This document shows positions 52,598-61,349 of a stretch of 64,000 nt of DNA, in pieces. The DNA is from Collinsella sp. AF23-2. GTDB lineage: Bacteria > Actinomycetota > Coriobacteriia > Coriobacteriales > Coriobacteriaceae. Each line of letters starts with the position of its first letter. Within the stretch, counting starts at the first letter, position 1. Both the position numbers and the translations under genes were made by a program. The notes beneath the pieces were generated by a model that was given only the letters and a program-made list of their open reading frames with translations, searched no databases and had not been told where the DNA came from. The stretch lies in contig NZ_QRVG01000003.1 of assembly GCF_003459245.1 (NCBI RefSeq), positions 1 through 64,000 of the forward strand, written 5' to 3'.

Positions 52598-55279
52598 TTA
52601 CTCCTTCTCGACCGCGCGCATGATCGCCTTGTAGATCTCCATCAGCGGGATGATCAGGAAGGCCAGGCCCAGGGCAGCGACAACGCCCTTGAGCTCAAGC
52701 GTCACGGGGCCAAAGAACATCTCGGCAAGCGTCGGCTGCACGGTCACGATCACCGTCAGCACCAGTGCCAGCGCGGCGGAAGCCCACAGCCACTTGTTCT
52801 GCTTCTTCATGGTGAACAGCGACGCACGACGGCTGCGCATATTGAAGCAGTGGAAAATCTCGACCATGTTGAGCGTGATGAACGCCATCATCACGCCTTC
52901 CTCGTCGGCATTGCCGGCGATCATATCGGCGATGTGGATGTAGCCCATGTCAAAGTACACGCCCACAAAGAAGCTCGCCAGCACCAGCGCGGTGATGATT
53001 AGGCCCTGGACCACGCAGTCCAGACCCATATGTCCGGCAAAGACACCGTCCTTGGCGTTGCGCGGCTTGCGCTTCATGATGTCGCCCTCGGCATCCTCCA
53101 TGCCCAGCGCAAGCGCGGGGAAGCAGTCGGTGACCAGGTTCACCCACAGCAGCTGCACCGGCTGGAAGATGGTAAAGCCGATGAGCGTGGCGATAAACAC
53201 CGAGAACACCTCGGCAAGGTTGGCCGAAAGCAGGAACTGGATGACCTTGCGGATGTTGTCGTAGATGCGACGACCCTCTTCGCAGGCGCCGATGATGGTA
53301 GCGAAGTTGTCATCGGCAAGTACCATGTCGGCGACGTTCTTGGTGACGTCGGTACCGGTGATGCCCATACCAACGCCAATGTCGGCGCGCTTGATGGACG
53401 GGGCGTCGTTGACGCCATCGCCCGTCATGGCCACGATCTGGTCGCGCGACTTCCAAGCCTCGACGATGCGTGTCTTGTGCTCGGGCTGGACGCGGGCGTA
53501 CACGCCGTAGTCCTCGATGTGCGCGTCGAGTTCCTCGTCGCTCATGCGATCGAGGTCGGCACCGGTGATGGCCTGGCTGCGATCGGCGACGATGCCCAGC
53601 TGCTTGGCGATGGCCACGGCGGTGTCGATGTGGTCGCCCGTGATCATGACGGTGCGGATACCGGCGTCGTGCGCCTCGTGGATAGCGTCGGCCACCTCGG
53701 GACGGACCGGGTCGATCATGCCGGACAGGCCACAGAAGACCAGGTCATGCTCGAGCGCAGCGGGGCTGCAGTCGTCGGGAACCTCGGTGTAGGTGCGGCT
53801 TGCCAGCGCCAGTACGCGCAGGGCCTCGTCGGCCATGGCCTTGTTGGCCGCCACGAGCTCGGCGCGGCGCTCCTCGGTCAGGGGGACGACCTTATCGCCC
53901 TCGTAGATATGGGTGCACAGGCCGATCACCACGTCGGGCGCACCCTTGGTGTACTGCTCGTACTCGCCATCCAGGGTCTCGACGACCACGGACATCATCT
54001 TGCGGCCCGAGTCAAACGGGGCCTCGCCCACGCGCGGATGCTCGGCAGTCAGGCCAGTGAGGCCCGCCTTGCCGGCGTCGTTGACGAGCGCGCACTCAGT
54101 CGGCTCGCCCACGGCCTCGCCCAGCTCCTCGTCCCACTGAGCATCGGAGCACAGCGCCATGCCGGCCAGGAACTTCTCCTTGGGCGCAGCGAGCTCGTGC
54201 TTGACGACGGTCATCTTGTTTTGGGTAAGGGTACCGGTCTTGTCGGAGCAGATGGTCTGCGTGCAGCCGAGAGTCTCGACGGCAGAGAGCTTGCGGATGA
54301 TTGCCTGGCGCTTAGCCATCTTGGTCACGCCAAGCGATAGCACGATGGTCACGACGGCGACCAGGCCCTCGGGGATGGCAGCGACGGCGAGCGAGACGGC
54401 GACCATAAAGGTATCGAGCAGGGCGGTCGGGTCGGTAAGAACGTTGCCCACGCCGTGGCGGATGATATCAACGCCAAAGATGACGACGCAGATGACGATA
54501 ACCATAATGGTAAGGATGCGGCTGAGCTCGGCGAGCTTCACTTGCAACGGCGTGAGCTCTTCCTTGGCCTCGGCCAGGGCGCCGGCGATCTTGCCCATCT
54601 CGGTGTTCATGCCGGTGCCGACCACGACGGCGCGACCACGGCCGTACACGACGGTGGAGCCCATATAGCACATGTTCTTACGGTCGCCGAGCGGCACGTC
54701 ATCGGTGCCCGCAGCGAGCTCGATCACGTTGGCGTGCTTCTCTACGGGCACGGACTCGCCGGTGAGCGCGGCCTCTTCGATCTTCATCGTGGCGCTCTCG
54801 AGCACGCGGCAGTCGGCCGGGACGGAGTCGCCCGCCTCGAGCATGATCACGTCGCCGGGCACGAGCTCGGCGCTCGGCAGGTGCACGAGCTTGCCGTCGC
54901 GCAGCACCTTGGACTGCGCCGCACTCATCTCCTGCAGGGCCTCGAGGGCCTCCTCGCTCTTGGCTTCCTGGACCACGCCCAGCACCGAGTTGACGATAAC
55001 GACGAACATGATGATGGCAACATCGGCAAAGTCGGGCTCGCCCTTGACCATGCCCGTGAGCGCACTGATGACGGCGGCAACGATCAGCATGATGACCATG
55101 GGGTCGGCCATCTGCTCAAAGAAACGCTTCCACAGCGGTGTCTTCTCGGCTTCCTCGAGCTTGTTAGGGCCTGTCTTGGCGAGGCGCGAAGACGCCTCGT
55201 CGTTGCTCAGGCCGAGGTTCTCATCGACACCTTGGTCGCTGAGCACCTCCGCCGCGGCGGACAGGTATTCCTTTTGCAT
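52598..55279 (-). CDS. P2-type calcium-transporting ATPase
   Basis: 893-residue ion pump. Cation ATPase N domain, actuator TGES in ALTGESVPVEKH (near 190), helix 4 AAIPEGLVAVVTIVLSLG, phosphorylation loop CSDKTGTLTQNKM, KGAP, the hinge TGDGVNDAPSIKRAD and six C-terminal helices. The PEGL motif and the helix 6 sequence VNLVTDCFPALALGME point to a PMCA/SERCA-like Ca2+ exporter, although Na+ or Mn2+ cannot be excluded. Its start lies behind a hairpin that masks the ribosome site. Confidence 0.93.
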   Translation of the reverse strand: MQKEYLSAAAEVLSDQGVDENLGLSNDEASSRLAKTGPNKLEEAEKTPLWKRFFEQMADPMVIMLIVAAVISALTGMVKGEPDFADVAIIMFVVIVNSVLGVVQEAKSEEALEALQEMSAAQSKVLRDGKLVHLPSAELVPGDVIMLEAGDSVPADCRVLESATMKIEEAALTGESVPVEKHANVIELAAGTDDVPLGDRKNMCYMGSTVVYGRGRAVVVGTGMNTEMGKIAGALAEAKEELTPLQVKLAELSRILTIMVIVICVVIFGVDIIRHGVGNVLTDPTALLDTFMVAVSLAVAAIPEGLVAVVTIVLSLGVTKMAKRQAIIRKLSAVETLGCTQTICSDKTGTLTQNKMTVVKHELAAPKEKFLAGMALCSDAQWDEELGEAVGEPTECALVNDAGKAGLTGLTAEHPRVGEAPFDSGRKMMSVVVETLDGEYEQYTKGAPDVVIGLCTHIYEGDKVVPLTEERRAELVAANKAMADEALRVLALASRTYTEVPDDCSPAALEHDLVFCGLSGMIDPVRPEVADAIHEAHDAGIRTVMITGDHIDTAVAIAKQLGIVADRSQAITGADLDRMSDEELDAHIEDYGVYARVQPEHKTRIVEAWKSRDQIVAMTGDGVNDAPSIKRADIGVGMGITGTDVTKNVADMVLADDNFATIIGACEEGRRIYDNIRKVIQFLLSANLAEVFSVFIATLIGFTIFQPVQLLWVNLVTDCFPALALGMEDAEGDIMKRKPRNAKDGVFAGHMGLDCVVQGLIITALVLASFFVGVYFDMGYIHIADMIAGNADEEGVMMAFITLNMVEIFHCFNMRSRRASLFTMKKQNKWLWASAALALVLTVIVTVQPTLAEMFFGPVTLELKGVVAALGLAFLIIPLMEIYKAIMRAVEKE

Positions 55280-55286
55280 ATAGAGT

Positions 55287-55343
55287 CCCCTCCTGGGATT
55301 CGGGCCACTCAGCAGATTGATGCCCGATCATAATTCCCAGGAG
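55287..55343 (-). promoter_or_regulatory. Leader hairpin masking the ATPase ribosome site
   Basis: On the minus strand CTCCTGGGA pairs perfectly with TCCCAGGAG, and an inner CGGGC / GCCCG stem follows after an internal loop. The downstream arm contains the AGGAG of the ribosome site (AGGAGGGG, eight bases before the ATG at 55279). Folding would block translation, so this is a candidate translational switch or thermosensor. Confidence 0.6.
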
Positions 55344-55627
55344 AAGGGCAAGGGCTCATCAAGGCTGCCGTGCTGAGCGGCAGTTGATAGTGGAGCTATG
55401 GTACCCCAAAGCGACGCGTCTAGCCAAAACAATCGGTTTGGAAATATGGTCCGCACGCAACGGTGCAGACCGTGTGATGCTCAACATTGGTAAAACGTTT
55501 TTTCTTCGGCACATCGCCAAACTGACATATCTCCCAGATAGCAGCGGTTGGAGTGGTTGGTAAAGATTTTTCATATACCGTTTTTCCCGCAAAAAATGAA
55601 CTTCCATTTCGGCATACGGTCGATTTT
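55344..55627. other. Intergenic region between the P-ATPase and pyk
   Basis: AT-richer DNA with the divergent promoters. Short minus-strand frames (one ending TVACGPYFQTDCFG) lack good ribosome sites and family matches, and I do not call them. Confidence 0.4.
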
Positions 55628-55658
55628 TTGGGGTATTCGGTCGGCATTTCGTTATAAT
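55628..55658 (+). promoter_or_regulatory. pyk: Possible pyk promoter
   Basis: A consensus TATAAT lies at 55653-55658. The best upstream partner is TTGGGG at 55628 with a 19-base spacer, which is long. A transcript from here would have a leader of about 57 bases. Confidence 0.5.
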
Positions 55659-55721
55659 CATCTCGGTTTTATTTCTTATGGTTTATCTATCAGCGCAAGA
55701 CGATGTCAGATGGAGGTCTGA

Positions 55722-57182
55722 ATGTACAAGCGCACTAAGATTGTATGCACCATGGGTCCCGCCTGCGATAGCGACGAGACCATCCGCGAGATGATCAAGG
55801 CGGGCATGAACGTCGCCCGTTTTAACTTCTCGCACGGCTCCTACGACGAGCACCACGGTCGCATCGAGCGCGTCCGCCGTATTTCCAAGGAGCTCGGTCT
55901 GCCTGTCGGCATCCTGCTCGACACCAAGGGCCCCGAGGTCCGCACCGGCCTTCTGGTCGACGGCAAGAAGGTTGCCGTCAAGACCGGCGATAAGATCGTC
56001 GTCACCGCTCAGCCCACGTCCGAGGATTTCCACGGCACCGCTGAGCACATCTCCCTCGACTACCTGGCTCTGCCTTCCGAGGTCGAGAAGGGCTCCCTCA
56101 TCCTGATCGATGACGGCCTGGTTGCCCTCGAGGTCGAGTCCGTCAGCGGCCAGGACATGACCTGCGTCGTTAAGAACGACGGCCTGATCGGCGAGCGCAA
56201 GGGCGTCAACATGCCCAACGTCAACATCTCGCTGCCCGCCATCACCGAGCGCGATCGTCAGGACATCCTCTTTGGCCTGACCGAGAACATCGACTACATC
56301 GCCGCTTCCTTCATCCGTGACGGCGAGTCCGTCCGCGGCATCCGCAAGCTTTGCCGCGAGAACGGTGGCGAGCACGTGACGATCTTCCCGAAGATCGAGT
56401 GCGCCCTGGGCGTCGAGAACTTCGACGAGATCCTCGAGGCTTCCGACGGCATCATGGTCGCCCGTGGCGACCTGGGTATCGAGATCAAGCCCGAGCTCGT
56501 TCCGCACATCCAGAAGGAGATCATCGCCAAGTGCAACGCGGCCTACAAGCCCGTTATCACCGCTACGCAGATGCTCGACTCCATGCAGCAGAACCCGCGC
56601 CCGACGCGCGCCGAGGTTGCCGACGTTGCTAACGCCATCTACGACGGCACCGACGCCGTTATGCTCTCTGGCGAGTCCGCTGCCGGTAAGTACCCGGTCG
56701 AGGCCGTTAAGATGCAGGCCAGCATTGCTCTCGAGACCGAGAAGTACCTCCCGGCCCACGCTCCGCTCGAGGTTCCGGCCGACGCTCACGGCACCCGCGT
56801 CGTCAACAACGTTGTGGGTATGTCCGCTGTGAACATGGCCACCACCGTTGGCGCCAAGTGCATCACCGTGCCGACGACCACCGGTCGTACCGCACGCCTG
56901 ATCTCGCACTTCCGTCCCAACATGCCGATCTGCGCGTTCTCCCGCCACGAGTGGGCCGTCCAGCAGATGATCATGTACTGGGGCGTTATCCCGCACCAGG
57001 CCGAGATTACCCAGGGCACCGTCAACGGCACGATCGTCAAGGCGATCGAGACCGCTAAGGAGCTCGGCTACGTCGAGGCCGGCGATCTGACCGTCGCTAC
57101 CGCCGGCGATCCCCGCATGAGTGTTCAGCTCGAGGACAAGGTCTCCTCGACCAACGTCGCTTACGTCGCTCAGGTGCGCTAA
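55722..57182 (+). CDS. pyk: Pyruvate kinase
   Basis: Converts phosphoenolpyruvate and ADP to pyruvate and ATP, the last step of glycolysis. RTKIVCTMGPACDS, NVARFNFSHGSYDEH, LLDTKGPEVRTG, the active-site FPKIECALGVENFDEIL and MVARGDLGIEI, then MLDSMQQNPRPTRAEVADVA. 486 residues, including the C-terminal allosteric domain. GGAGG precedes the ATG. The largest plus-strand gene here, with strong codon bias suggesting high expression. Confidence 0.97.
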   Translation: MYKRTKIVCTMGPACDSDETIREMIKAGMNVARFNFSHGSYDEHHGRIERVRRISKELGLPVGILLDTKGPEVRTGLLVDGKKVAVKTGDKIVVTAQPTSEDFHGTAEHISLDYLALPSEVEKGSLILIDDGLVALEVESVSGQDMTCVVKNDGLIGERKGVNMPNVNISLPAITERDRQDILFGLTENIDYIAASFIRDGESVRGIRKLCRENGGEHVTIFPKIECALGVENFDEILEASDGIMVARGDLGIEIKPELVPHIQKEIIAKCNAAYKPVITATQMLDSMQQNPRPTRAEVADVANAIYDGTDAVMLSGESAAGKYPVEAVKMQASIALETEKYLPAHAPLEVPADAHGTRVVNNVVGMSAVNMATTVGAKCITVPTTTGRTARLISHFRPNMPICAFSRHEWAVQQMIMYWGVIPHQAEITQGTVNGTIVKAIETAKELGYVEAGDLTVATAGDPRMSVQLEDKVSSTNVAYVAQVR

Positions 57183-57211
57183 ATCGCACTTGCAAGCACG
57201 CTTGCATTGCA

Positions 57212-57249
57212 AAAGGGCCCGGAAGGCTTTGCCTTCCGGGCCCTTTTTA
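57212..57249 (+). terminator. Terminator of pyk
   Basis: AAAGGGCCCGGAAGGC pairs perfectly with GCCTTCCGGGCCCTTT around TTT, with TTTTT at its end, 30 bases past the pyk stop. The remaining 135 bases to the next gene hold nothing I can support. Confidence 0.93.
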
Positions 57250-57385
57250 GACCTTCTCCGCACCCCCGCATCATCGATTTGTGTTCAGTCGCAAGCCTCT
57301 CCGATGCCGAGCGCACCACCGAAGACGCCCTGCGACGGGAGCCGTTGGTCAATTGGAATGAACTGTTCACCGTTAAGCCGGCCGG

Positions 57386-58234
57386 CTAGCAGCTAGCGAT
57401 CAGGGGGACTGCGGGAACGTCAGAAGCAGCAACGCGAGCCGCAAATCCCGCCTCGGTCAGCTCGATGACCTCGGTAAACGTTGCATCGAAAAACTCCTCG
57501 GTTAGCAGGCGATACGGCGGATGATCGGGCTCGCCGGGGTTTTCGCGTACAATCTCGTGCATGACGCCGATAGTCTTGAGCACATATTCTTTATGGATGG
57601 GATACTGCCCAAAACGCGTCGCAGCGGTATAGAGGCGATCGGTCGCACGCGGAATGGAAACGATGCCCAGCGTCTTGCCAAACCAGTCAAAATCGCCCTG
57701 CTTTTTAATGCGGAATTCCTCGCACGGCTTGCCGCCGTGTGCTTCCAGATACTGGTTCACACGCGTGTTCCATACCGTGTCGGCCACCAGATGCGACCAG
57801 ACGCCCAGCGTTAAATCGAGCAGCGACTGCGCCACATCTTCGGACGCAAGCGAGAACTCACAGGCGCCGGGACCGACAACCGGCTCGGCATCCCTGTAGC
57901 GCTGAGGATAGTGCACGCGGTTCAGTCGCTCGCGCTCCTCGACAATCGAGGTAGCCTCAGCAGGTTCGCCCGCGGGTGCGCCTTTAAGCAGCGGCGCCAC
58001 ATAGGTATCCCAGAACTCGTGCTCGCGCGGCTTAGGGATAGGCTCGGGCTTTGCAAAGTGCGTAATGCGATACGGAATGGGATCGGCGATGCCAGGGACC
58101 ATATAGCCCACGAAGATATCCGGAACCACGCAGCCAAACAAAAAGGCATTGCGGTCGCGCACGCTATCGGCAAGCACGCTAGCACGTGCCAGCAAGCGCT
58201 CCGTTTGAGCGATATGAATGTTCCAACTTGGCAT
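57386..58234 (-). CDS. Zinc-dependent phospholipase C-like protein
   Basis: 282 residues. MPSWNIHIAQTERLL begins with the early-His (HxxxA) layout of the zinc-dependent PLC/P1 fold; FLFGCVVPDIFVGY and GVWSHLVADTVWN supply further His/Asp ligands. No signal peptide, so unlike secreted PLC it may act inside the cell. ATG at 58234 has GGGGGTGG; the ORF start at 58246 is rejected. The natural substrate is unclear. Confidence 0.72.
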   Translation of the reverse strand: MPSWNIHIAQTERLLARASVLADSVRDRNAFLFGCVVPDIFVGYMVPGIADPIPYRITHFAKPEPIPKPREHEFWDTYVAPLLKGAPAGEPAEATSIVEERERLNRVHYPQRYRDAEPVVGPGACEFSLASEDVAQSLLDLTLGVWSHLVADTVWNTRVNQYLEAHGGKPCEEFRIKKQGDFDWFGKTLGIVSIPRATDRLYTAATRFGQYPIHKEYVLKTIGVMHEIVRENPGEPDHPPYRLLTEEFFDATFTEVIELTEAGFAARVAASDVPAVPLIASC

Positions 58235-58312
58235 AGCCACCCCCATAAAACCTGGTTAACTATACCATCACGGCAGAGTCGCACAGGCGGCCATACATAC
58301 CCTACGCAGCAA

Positions 58313-59107
58313 CTATTCCGCAGCACCGCTTTCGGTTCCATACGACGGCACGGGCGCCTCGACCACATGGTGATATCGATCGATATAGATGGCACGGGCC
58401 TCCAGGCGGCGCACCAAATCTTGATGGTGCGTACTCATCAAAACCGTCTTACCGGCAGCAACGTAGGCCAGCAAAAAGTTGACTACGATGTCGCACGAGT
58501 CCTCATCGAGCCCGTTGGTGGGCTCATCGAGCACTAGGATATCGGGGTTCATCGACACCACCGCAGCCAGCGCAACGCGCTTCTTTTGCCCGCCCGAAAG
58601 CTGATAGGGCGAGGCATCGACCAGATCGACAACCTGGAACAGCTCCATGGCATCGCGGACGCGGCGCTCGAGCTCGTCTGTCGGCAGCCCCATCTGCGCG
58701 GGGCCAAAAGCAACTTCCTCGCCCACCGTAGCGCAGAACAGCTGGGCGTCGGCATTCTGGAACACAAAGCCCACGCGCTGATGAAAACGCTGAGCGGCTG
58801 CGGAATCCTTGAGATATGCCGCATCGATCACGTGCCCGTCAAACAGGTACGCACCCGCGTCCGCTAGTTCAAGACCGTTGATAAGGCGCATAATCGTCGT
58901 CTTACCGCAGCCGTTGGGACCGAGTAGGGCAACGAGTTCACCACGATCGACCTGCAGCGACACACCATCGACAACCGTATGCCCCGCATAGGAGAACAGC
59001 ACGTCGCGAAACTCGATGAGCGGCACGCTCTTGGCGCCAGTAGCACCGCTCGCGCCCATCACGCCATTCGTATCGTTTGCCAAAACGTCGCCCTTCCCTA
59101 TCCACAT
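58313..59107 (-). CDS. nikO: ECF-type nickel/cobalt transporter ATP-binding protein
   Basis: ABC ATPase (CbiO/NikO). Walker A LLGPNGCGKTTIMRLI, Q-loop VFQNADAQLF, signature QLSGGQKKRVALAA, Walker B ILVLDEPTNGLDE and switch MSTHHQDLV. The start is uncertain: ATG at 59107, or a TTG at 59083 that has a better GGGAAGGG site. Third gene of the importer operon. Confidence 0.92.
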   Translation of the reverse strand: MWIGKGDVLANDTNGVMGASGATGAKSVPLIEFRDVLFSYAGHTVVDGVSLQVDRGELVALLGPNGCGKTTIMRLINGLELADAGAYLFDGHVIDAAYLKDSAAAQRFHQRVGFVFQNADAQLFCATVGEEVAFGPAQMGLPTDELERRVRDAMELFQVVDLVDASPYQLSGGQKKRVALAAVVSMNPDILVLDEPTNGLDEDSCDIVVNFLLAYVAAGKTVLMSTHHQDLVRRLEARAIYIDRYHHVVEAPVPSYGTESGAAE

Positions 59108-59127
59108 CGACGGCTCGGCCGCCCGCG

Positions 59128-59964
59128 CTACAGCACCGCGCACAACACGGCGAGCAGCACCACGACGACCGCATAGACCGCATCGCGCCAGCCAAAGCCG
59201 CTCCGCGCGGGAGTCGGATACGCACCGGCAAAGCCACGGCAAAGCATAGCCTCGTCCATCGCGCGGCTGCATTCCATCGCCTTGATAAAGGTCATGCCCA
59301 TGATACCCGCGATCGAATCGGTACGCGAAAAACCCGCAGGCGCACGACCCACACTGCGCAGCATGACCGATTCGGTCAGATCGTGCGCCGTGCGTCCCAG
59401 CACCTCGATGTGCTTGAGCGCCATATCAAACGTAAAGATGACCTCGTCGGGCAGCTGTAGCGTCTTGAGCGCCGCCGACATGCGGCTCCAGGTGAGCGTC
59501 CACGAAACGCCCAGCACGAACGACACGTTAATGAACGTCTTGAGCGCGATCTTGAGCATGGCGCCCGCGGCAGAAGCGCCCAGCAGCAGGGCAGGCAGTG
59601 CCAGAACCACCGCAAGCCCCGTGGCGCCGAGCGCCGGTACAAAGGTCGCACGCAGCCCGCGTACGGGGCGCACGGCAACGAGCACCAGCGCGATGGCCGC
59701 CATCAACATGAGGTACAGCGGGCTCTGCGTCAGACACACGCACAGGACGCAAACGAACATCCCCACCAGGCGCACCGGAGCCGAAACGCAAGAAAGGGCG
59801 CGGTCGACCATCGACCCGCCCTCGTGCGCGCCTCCACCCAGGCGAACCCGCTCAAGCAGGCTCGCCAGGTGCAGGACATTCTTTTGCATCACACGATGCC
59901 GAGCCCCCGCGGGCTCGTAACGCTCCTCGGCCGCAAGCCAACTAGGCAGCTCGGCTATTGCCAT
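59128..59964 (-). CDS. nikQ: ECF-type nickel/cobalt transporter T component
   Basis: CbiQ/NikQ-like membrane protein, 278 residues with five or six helices. The coupling motifs ARG/ARS of EcfT appear as MLRSVGR and LCRGFAG. It overlaps the nikMN gene by 23 bases, so translation is coupled. ATG at 59964 is preferred to the GTG two codons upstream. Confidence 0.88.
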   Translation of the reverse strand: MAIAELPSWLAAEERYEPAGARHRVMQKNVLHLASLLERVRLGGGAHEGGSMVDRALSCVSAPVRLVGMFVCVLCVCLTQSPLYLMLMAAIALVLVAVRPVRGLRATFVPALGATGLAVVLALPALLLGASAAGAMLKIALKTFINVSFVLGVSWTLTWSRMSAALKTLQLPDEVIFTFDMALKHIEVLGRTAHDLTESVMLRSVGRAPAGFSRTDSIAGIMGMTFIKAMECSRAMDEAMLCRGFAGAYPTPARSGFGWRDAVYAVVVVLLAVLCAVL

Positions 59965-61024
59965 GAGCACCGCTTTCCTTGACCGTCAGCGAGACCAGGC
60001 GGAATGTGATGGTGAGCACCGCCACGCCAATCACGCCCGAAAGAATATACATCGCAGCCTGGCCGGCAAAGCCAAGGCCCTGCTCCTCGGAATAGGCCTG
60101 CAGATAATCGCCCGTGGGCAGGGCGTCGGCAAAGGTCGGGGTGTCGAGGCCGACCGAAGCCTGCAGGCTGTCGTCGCCAGCCTCCTGAACGGCGGTCGCG
60201 GCGCCCTCGGCGTCCCACTCACCCCAGGCGTCACCGGTGGCGAGCAAGCCGAGCGGCGTAGCCACGACAAGCACGGCGACCAGAATGAGCGTGGGAATCA
60301 GGGAAGTCTTCTTGGCGGTACCATCGGCGGCAAGCTGGCCATCGGCGGCTTCGGGGCCGACGATAATGCTCGGCGCCGTCTTCTTAATGAAGCCGTAGAT
60401 GGCGGCCGTCGCCACGCCCTCGATCACGCCGGCAACCAGCATATGCGGGATCAACATGGCCGGAATAGCCACGGACAGCGGGAAGGGGCAGTACAGAGGG
60501 GCGCCCGAAGCGTTGGTGAAGAGCATCGGCTGAATACCAAACTCGATTGCCGCGCACAGGGCCGCCAGGCACAGGCCGACCCAACCGCTCACGATGGCAG
60601 AAACCGAGGTGCCCCAGCTCTTGTCGTGCAGACGGCTGTTGAGCGCACGGAACACGATAGCAGCGGTAAACGGCAGCACAAAGGCCATGTTAAAGCAGTT
60701 GGCGCCAAAGGACAGAACGCCGCCGTCGCCAAACAGCAGCGCCTGCAGCGCCAGCGCGACCGAGACAGCGATAGCCGCGGCCTCGGGGCCCAGCAGCAGC
60801 GCGATGAGTGCGCCGCCGACGGCGTGGCCTGTGGTGCCGCCGGGCAGCGGAACGTTAAACATCATGAGCAAAAAGGAGAACGCAGCGCAAATACCCAGAA
60901 AGGCCATATGCTCGCGATCGAGCGTGGCGCGCACTTTCTTGATGCAGTGAACCCATACGGGCACCATCGCCACCGCCATAACGGCATCGGTCTGCGGGGA
61001 CAGATAATTATCGGGAATATGCAT
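59942..61024 (-). CDS. nikM: Fused substrate-binding subunit NikMN/CbiMN
   Basis: 360 residues. From the ATG at 61024 the protein starts MHIPDNYLSPQ; His2 is a metal ligand in this family, which fixes the start against the longer ORF from 61036. The CbiM part (LPGGTTGHAVGGALIALLLG, GANCFNMAFV) spans about 1-215. A C-terminal part with two helices (about 245-265 and 325-345) around an extracellular segment corresponds to CbiN/NikN. The metal is not settled by protein sequence; the operator upstream favours nickel. Confidence 0.9.
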   Translation of the reverse strand: MHIPDNYLSPQTDAVMAVAMVPVWVHCIKKVRATLDREHMAFLGICAAFSFLLMMFNVPLPGGTTGHAVGGALIALLLGPEAAAIAVSVALALQALLFGDGGVLSFGANCFNMAFVLPFTAAIVFRALNSRLHDKSWGTSVSAIVSGWVGLCLAALCAAIEFGIQPMLFTNASGAPLYCPFPLSVAIPAMLIPHMLVAGVIEGVATAAIYGFIKKTAPSIIVGPEAADGQLAADGTAKKTSLIPTLILVAVLVVATPLGLLATGDAWGEWDAEGAATAVQEAGDDSLQASVGLDTPTFADALPTGDYLQAYSEEQGLGFAGQAAMYILSGVIGVAVLTITFRLVSLTVKESGAHGNSRAA

Positions 61025-61048
61025 GAGCCCTCTCAATCAGAACGTTGC

Positions 61049-61076
61049 GTGTTACGTTTCCAACAATCCGTAACAC
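61049..61076. promoter_or_regulatory. NikR-like operator
   Basis: GTGTTAC, 14 bases, GTAACAC: a perfect inverted repeat (eight-base arms with the flanking G/C) placed 25-52 bases before the nikMN start and just downstream of the -10 box. From memory, GTGTTAC-N13/14-GTAACAC is a published NikR motif class in some lineages. Confidence 0.7.
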
Positions 61077-61085
61077 CGACTCTGC

Positions 61086-61114
61086 ATACTAACAAAAAGG
61101 CGCACCGCCCACAA
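61086..61114 (-). promoter_or_regulatory. Promoter of the nickel/cobalt importer operon
   Basis: Minus strand TTGTGG (61114-61109), 17-base spacer, TAGTAT (61091-61086). A start about seven bases further would place the NikR-like operator over the first transcribed bases, fitting repression by occlusion. Confidence 0.65.
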
Positions 61115-61243
61115 CGCAGCACGCCCTTGCAATACGTACGTTATTAACCCAAGTCCACACACCGCCCAATAAAGGGCCCATGCACTCCCAACTTTCCGGT
61201 CACCCGGAAGAAGGTGCGGTCCGCTCGCAACAAGATTAACGCA

Positions 61244-61337
61244 GGAACCCGCCCCCGAGAGGGGTTTTCTAAGGCAACATCCCGCAGCCGCGAAGCGGCG
61301 AGGACGTTGCCGTAAAACCCCGCAGGGGGCGGGTTCC
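61244..61337. repeat. R2 structured element, copy b
   Basis: Outer arms GGAACCCGCCCC / GGGGCGGGTTCC (12 bp), second stem GGGGTTTT / AAAACCCC, third stem GGCAAC / GTTGCC, core boxes TCCCGCAG, GCGAAGC, GCGAGGA, and side boxes CGAGAGG and GCAGG. It ends 12 bases before the pheT stop. A partial third copy (GGGCCCGCCC ... CGAGAGGGG ... ACATCC, 52358-52396) lies in the rsgA leader. Confidence 0.75.
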
Positions 61338-61349
61338 AAACGGCAAAGA

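Noticed and set aside
55359..55661. Overlapping minus-strand ORFs ending TVACGPYFQTDCFG upstream of the P-type ATPase
   Set aside because: No ribosome site and no recognisable family; they lie in the divergent promoter region. Possibly a remnant but not supportable.
55683..57263. A 526-codon minus-strand ORF opposite pyk
   Set aside because: Antisense shadow of pyruvate kinase; low-complexity Val/Gly/Asp composition and no family.
61025..61349. Cobalamin riboswitch upstream of the nickel/cobalt importer
   Set aside because: No B12 box or matching stems could be found; a NikR-like operator is present instead.
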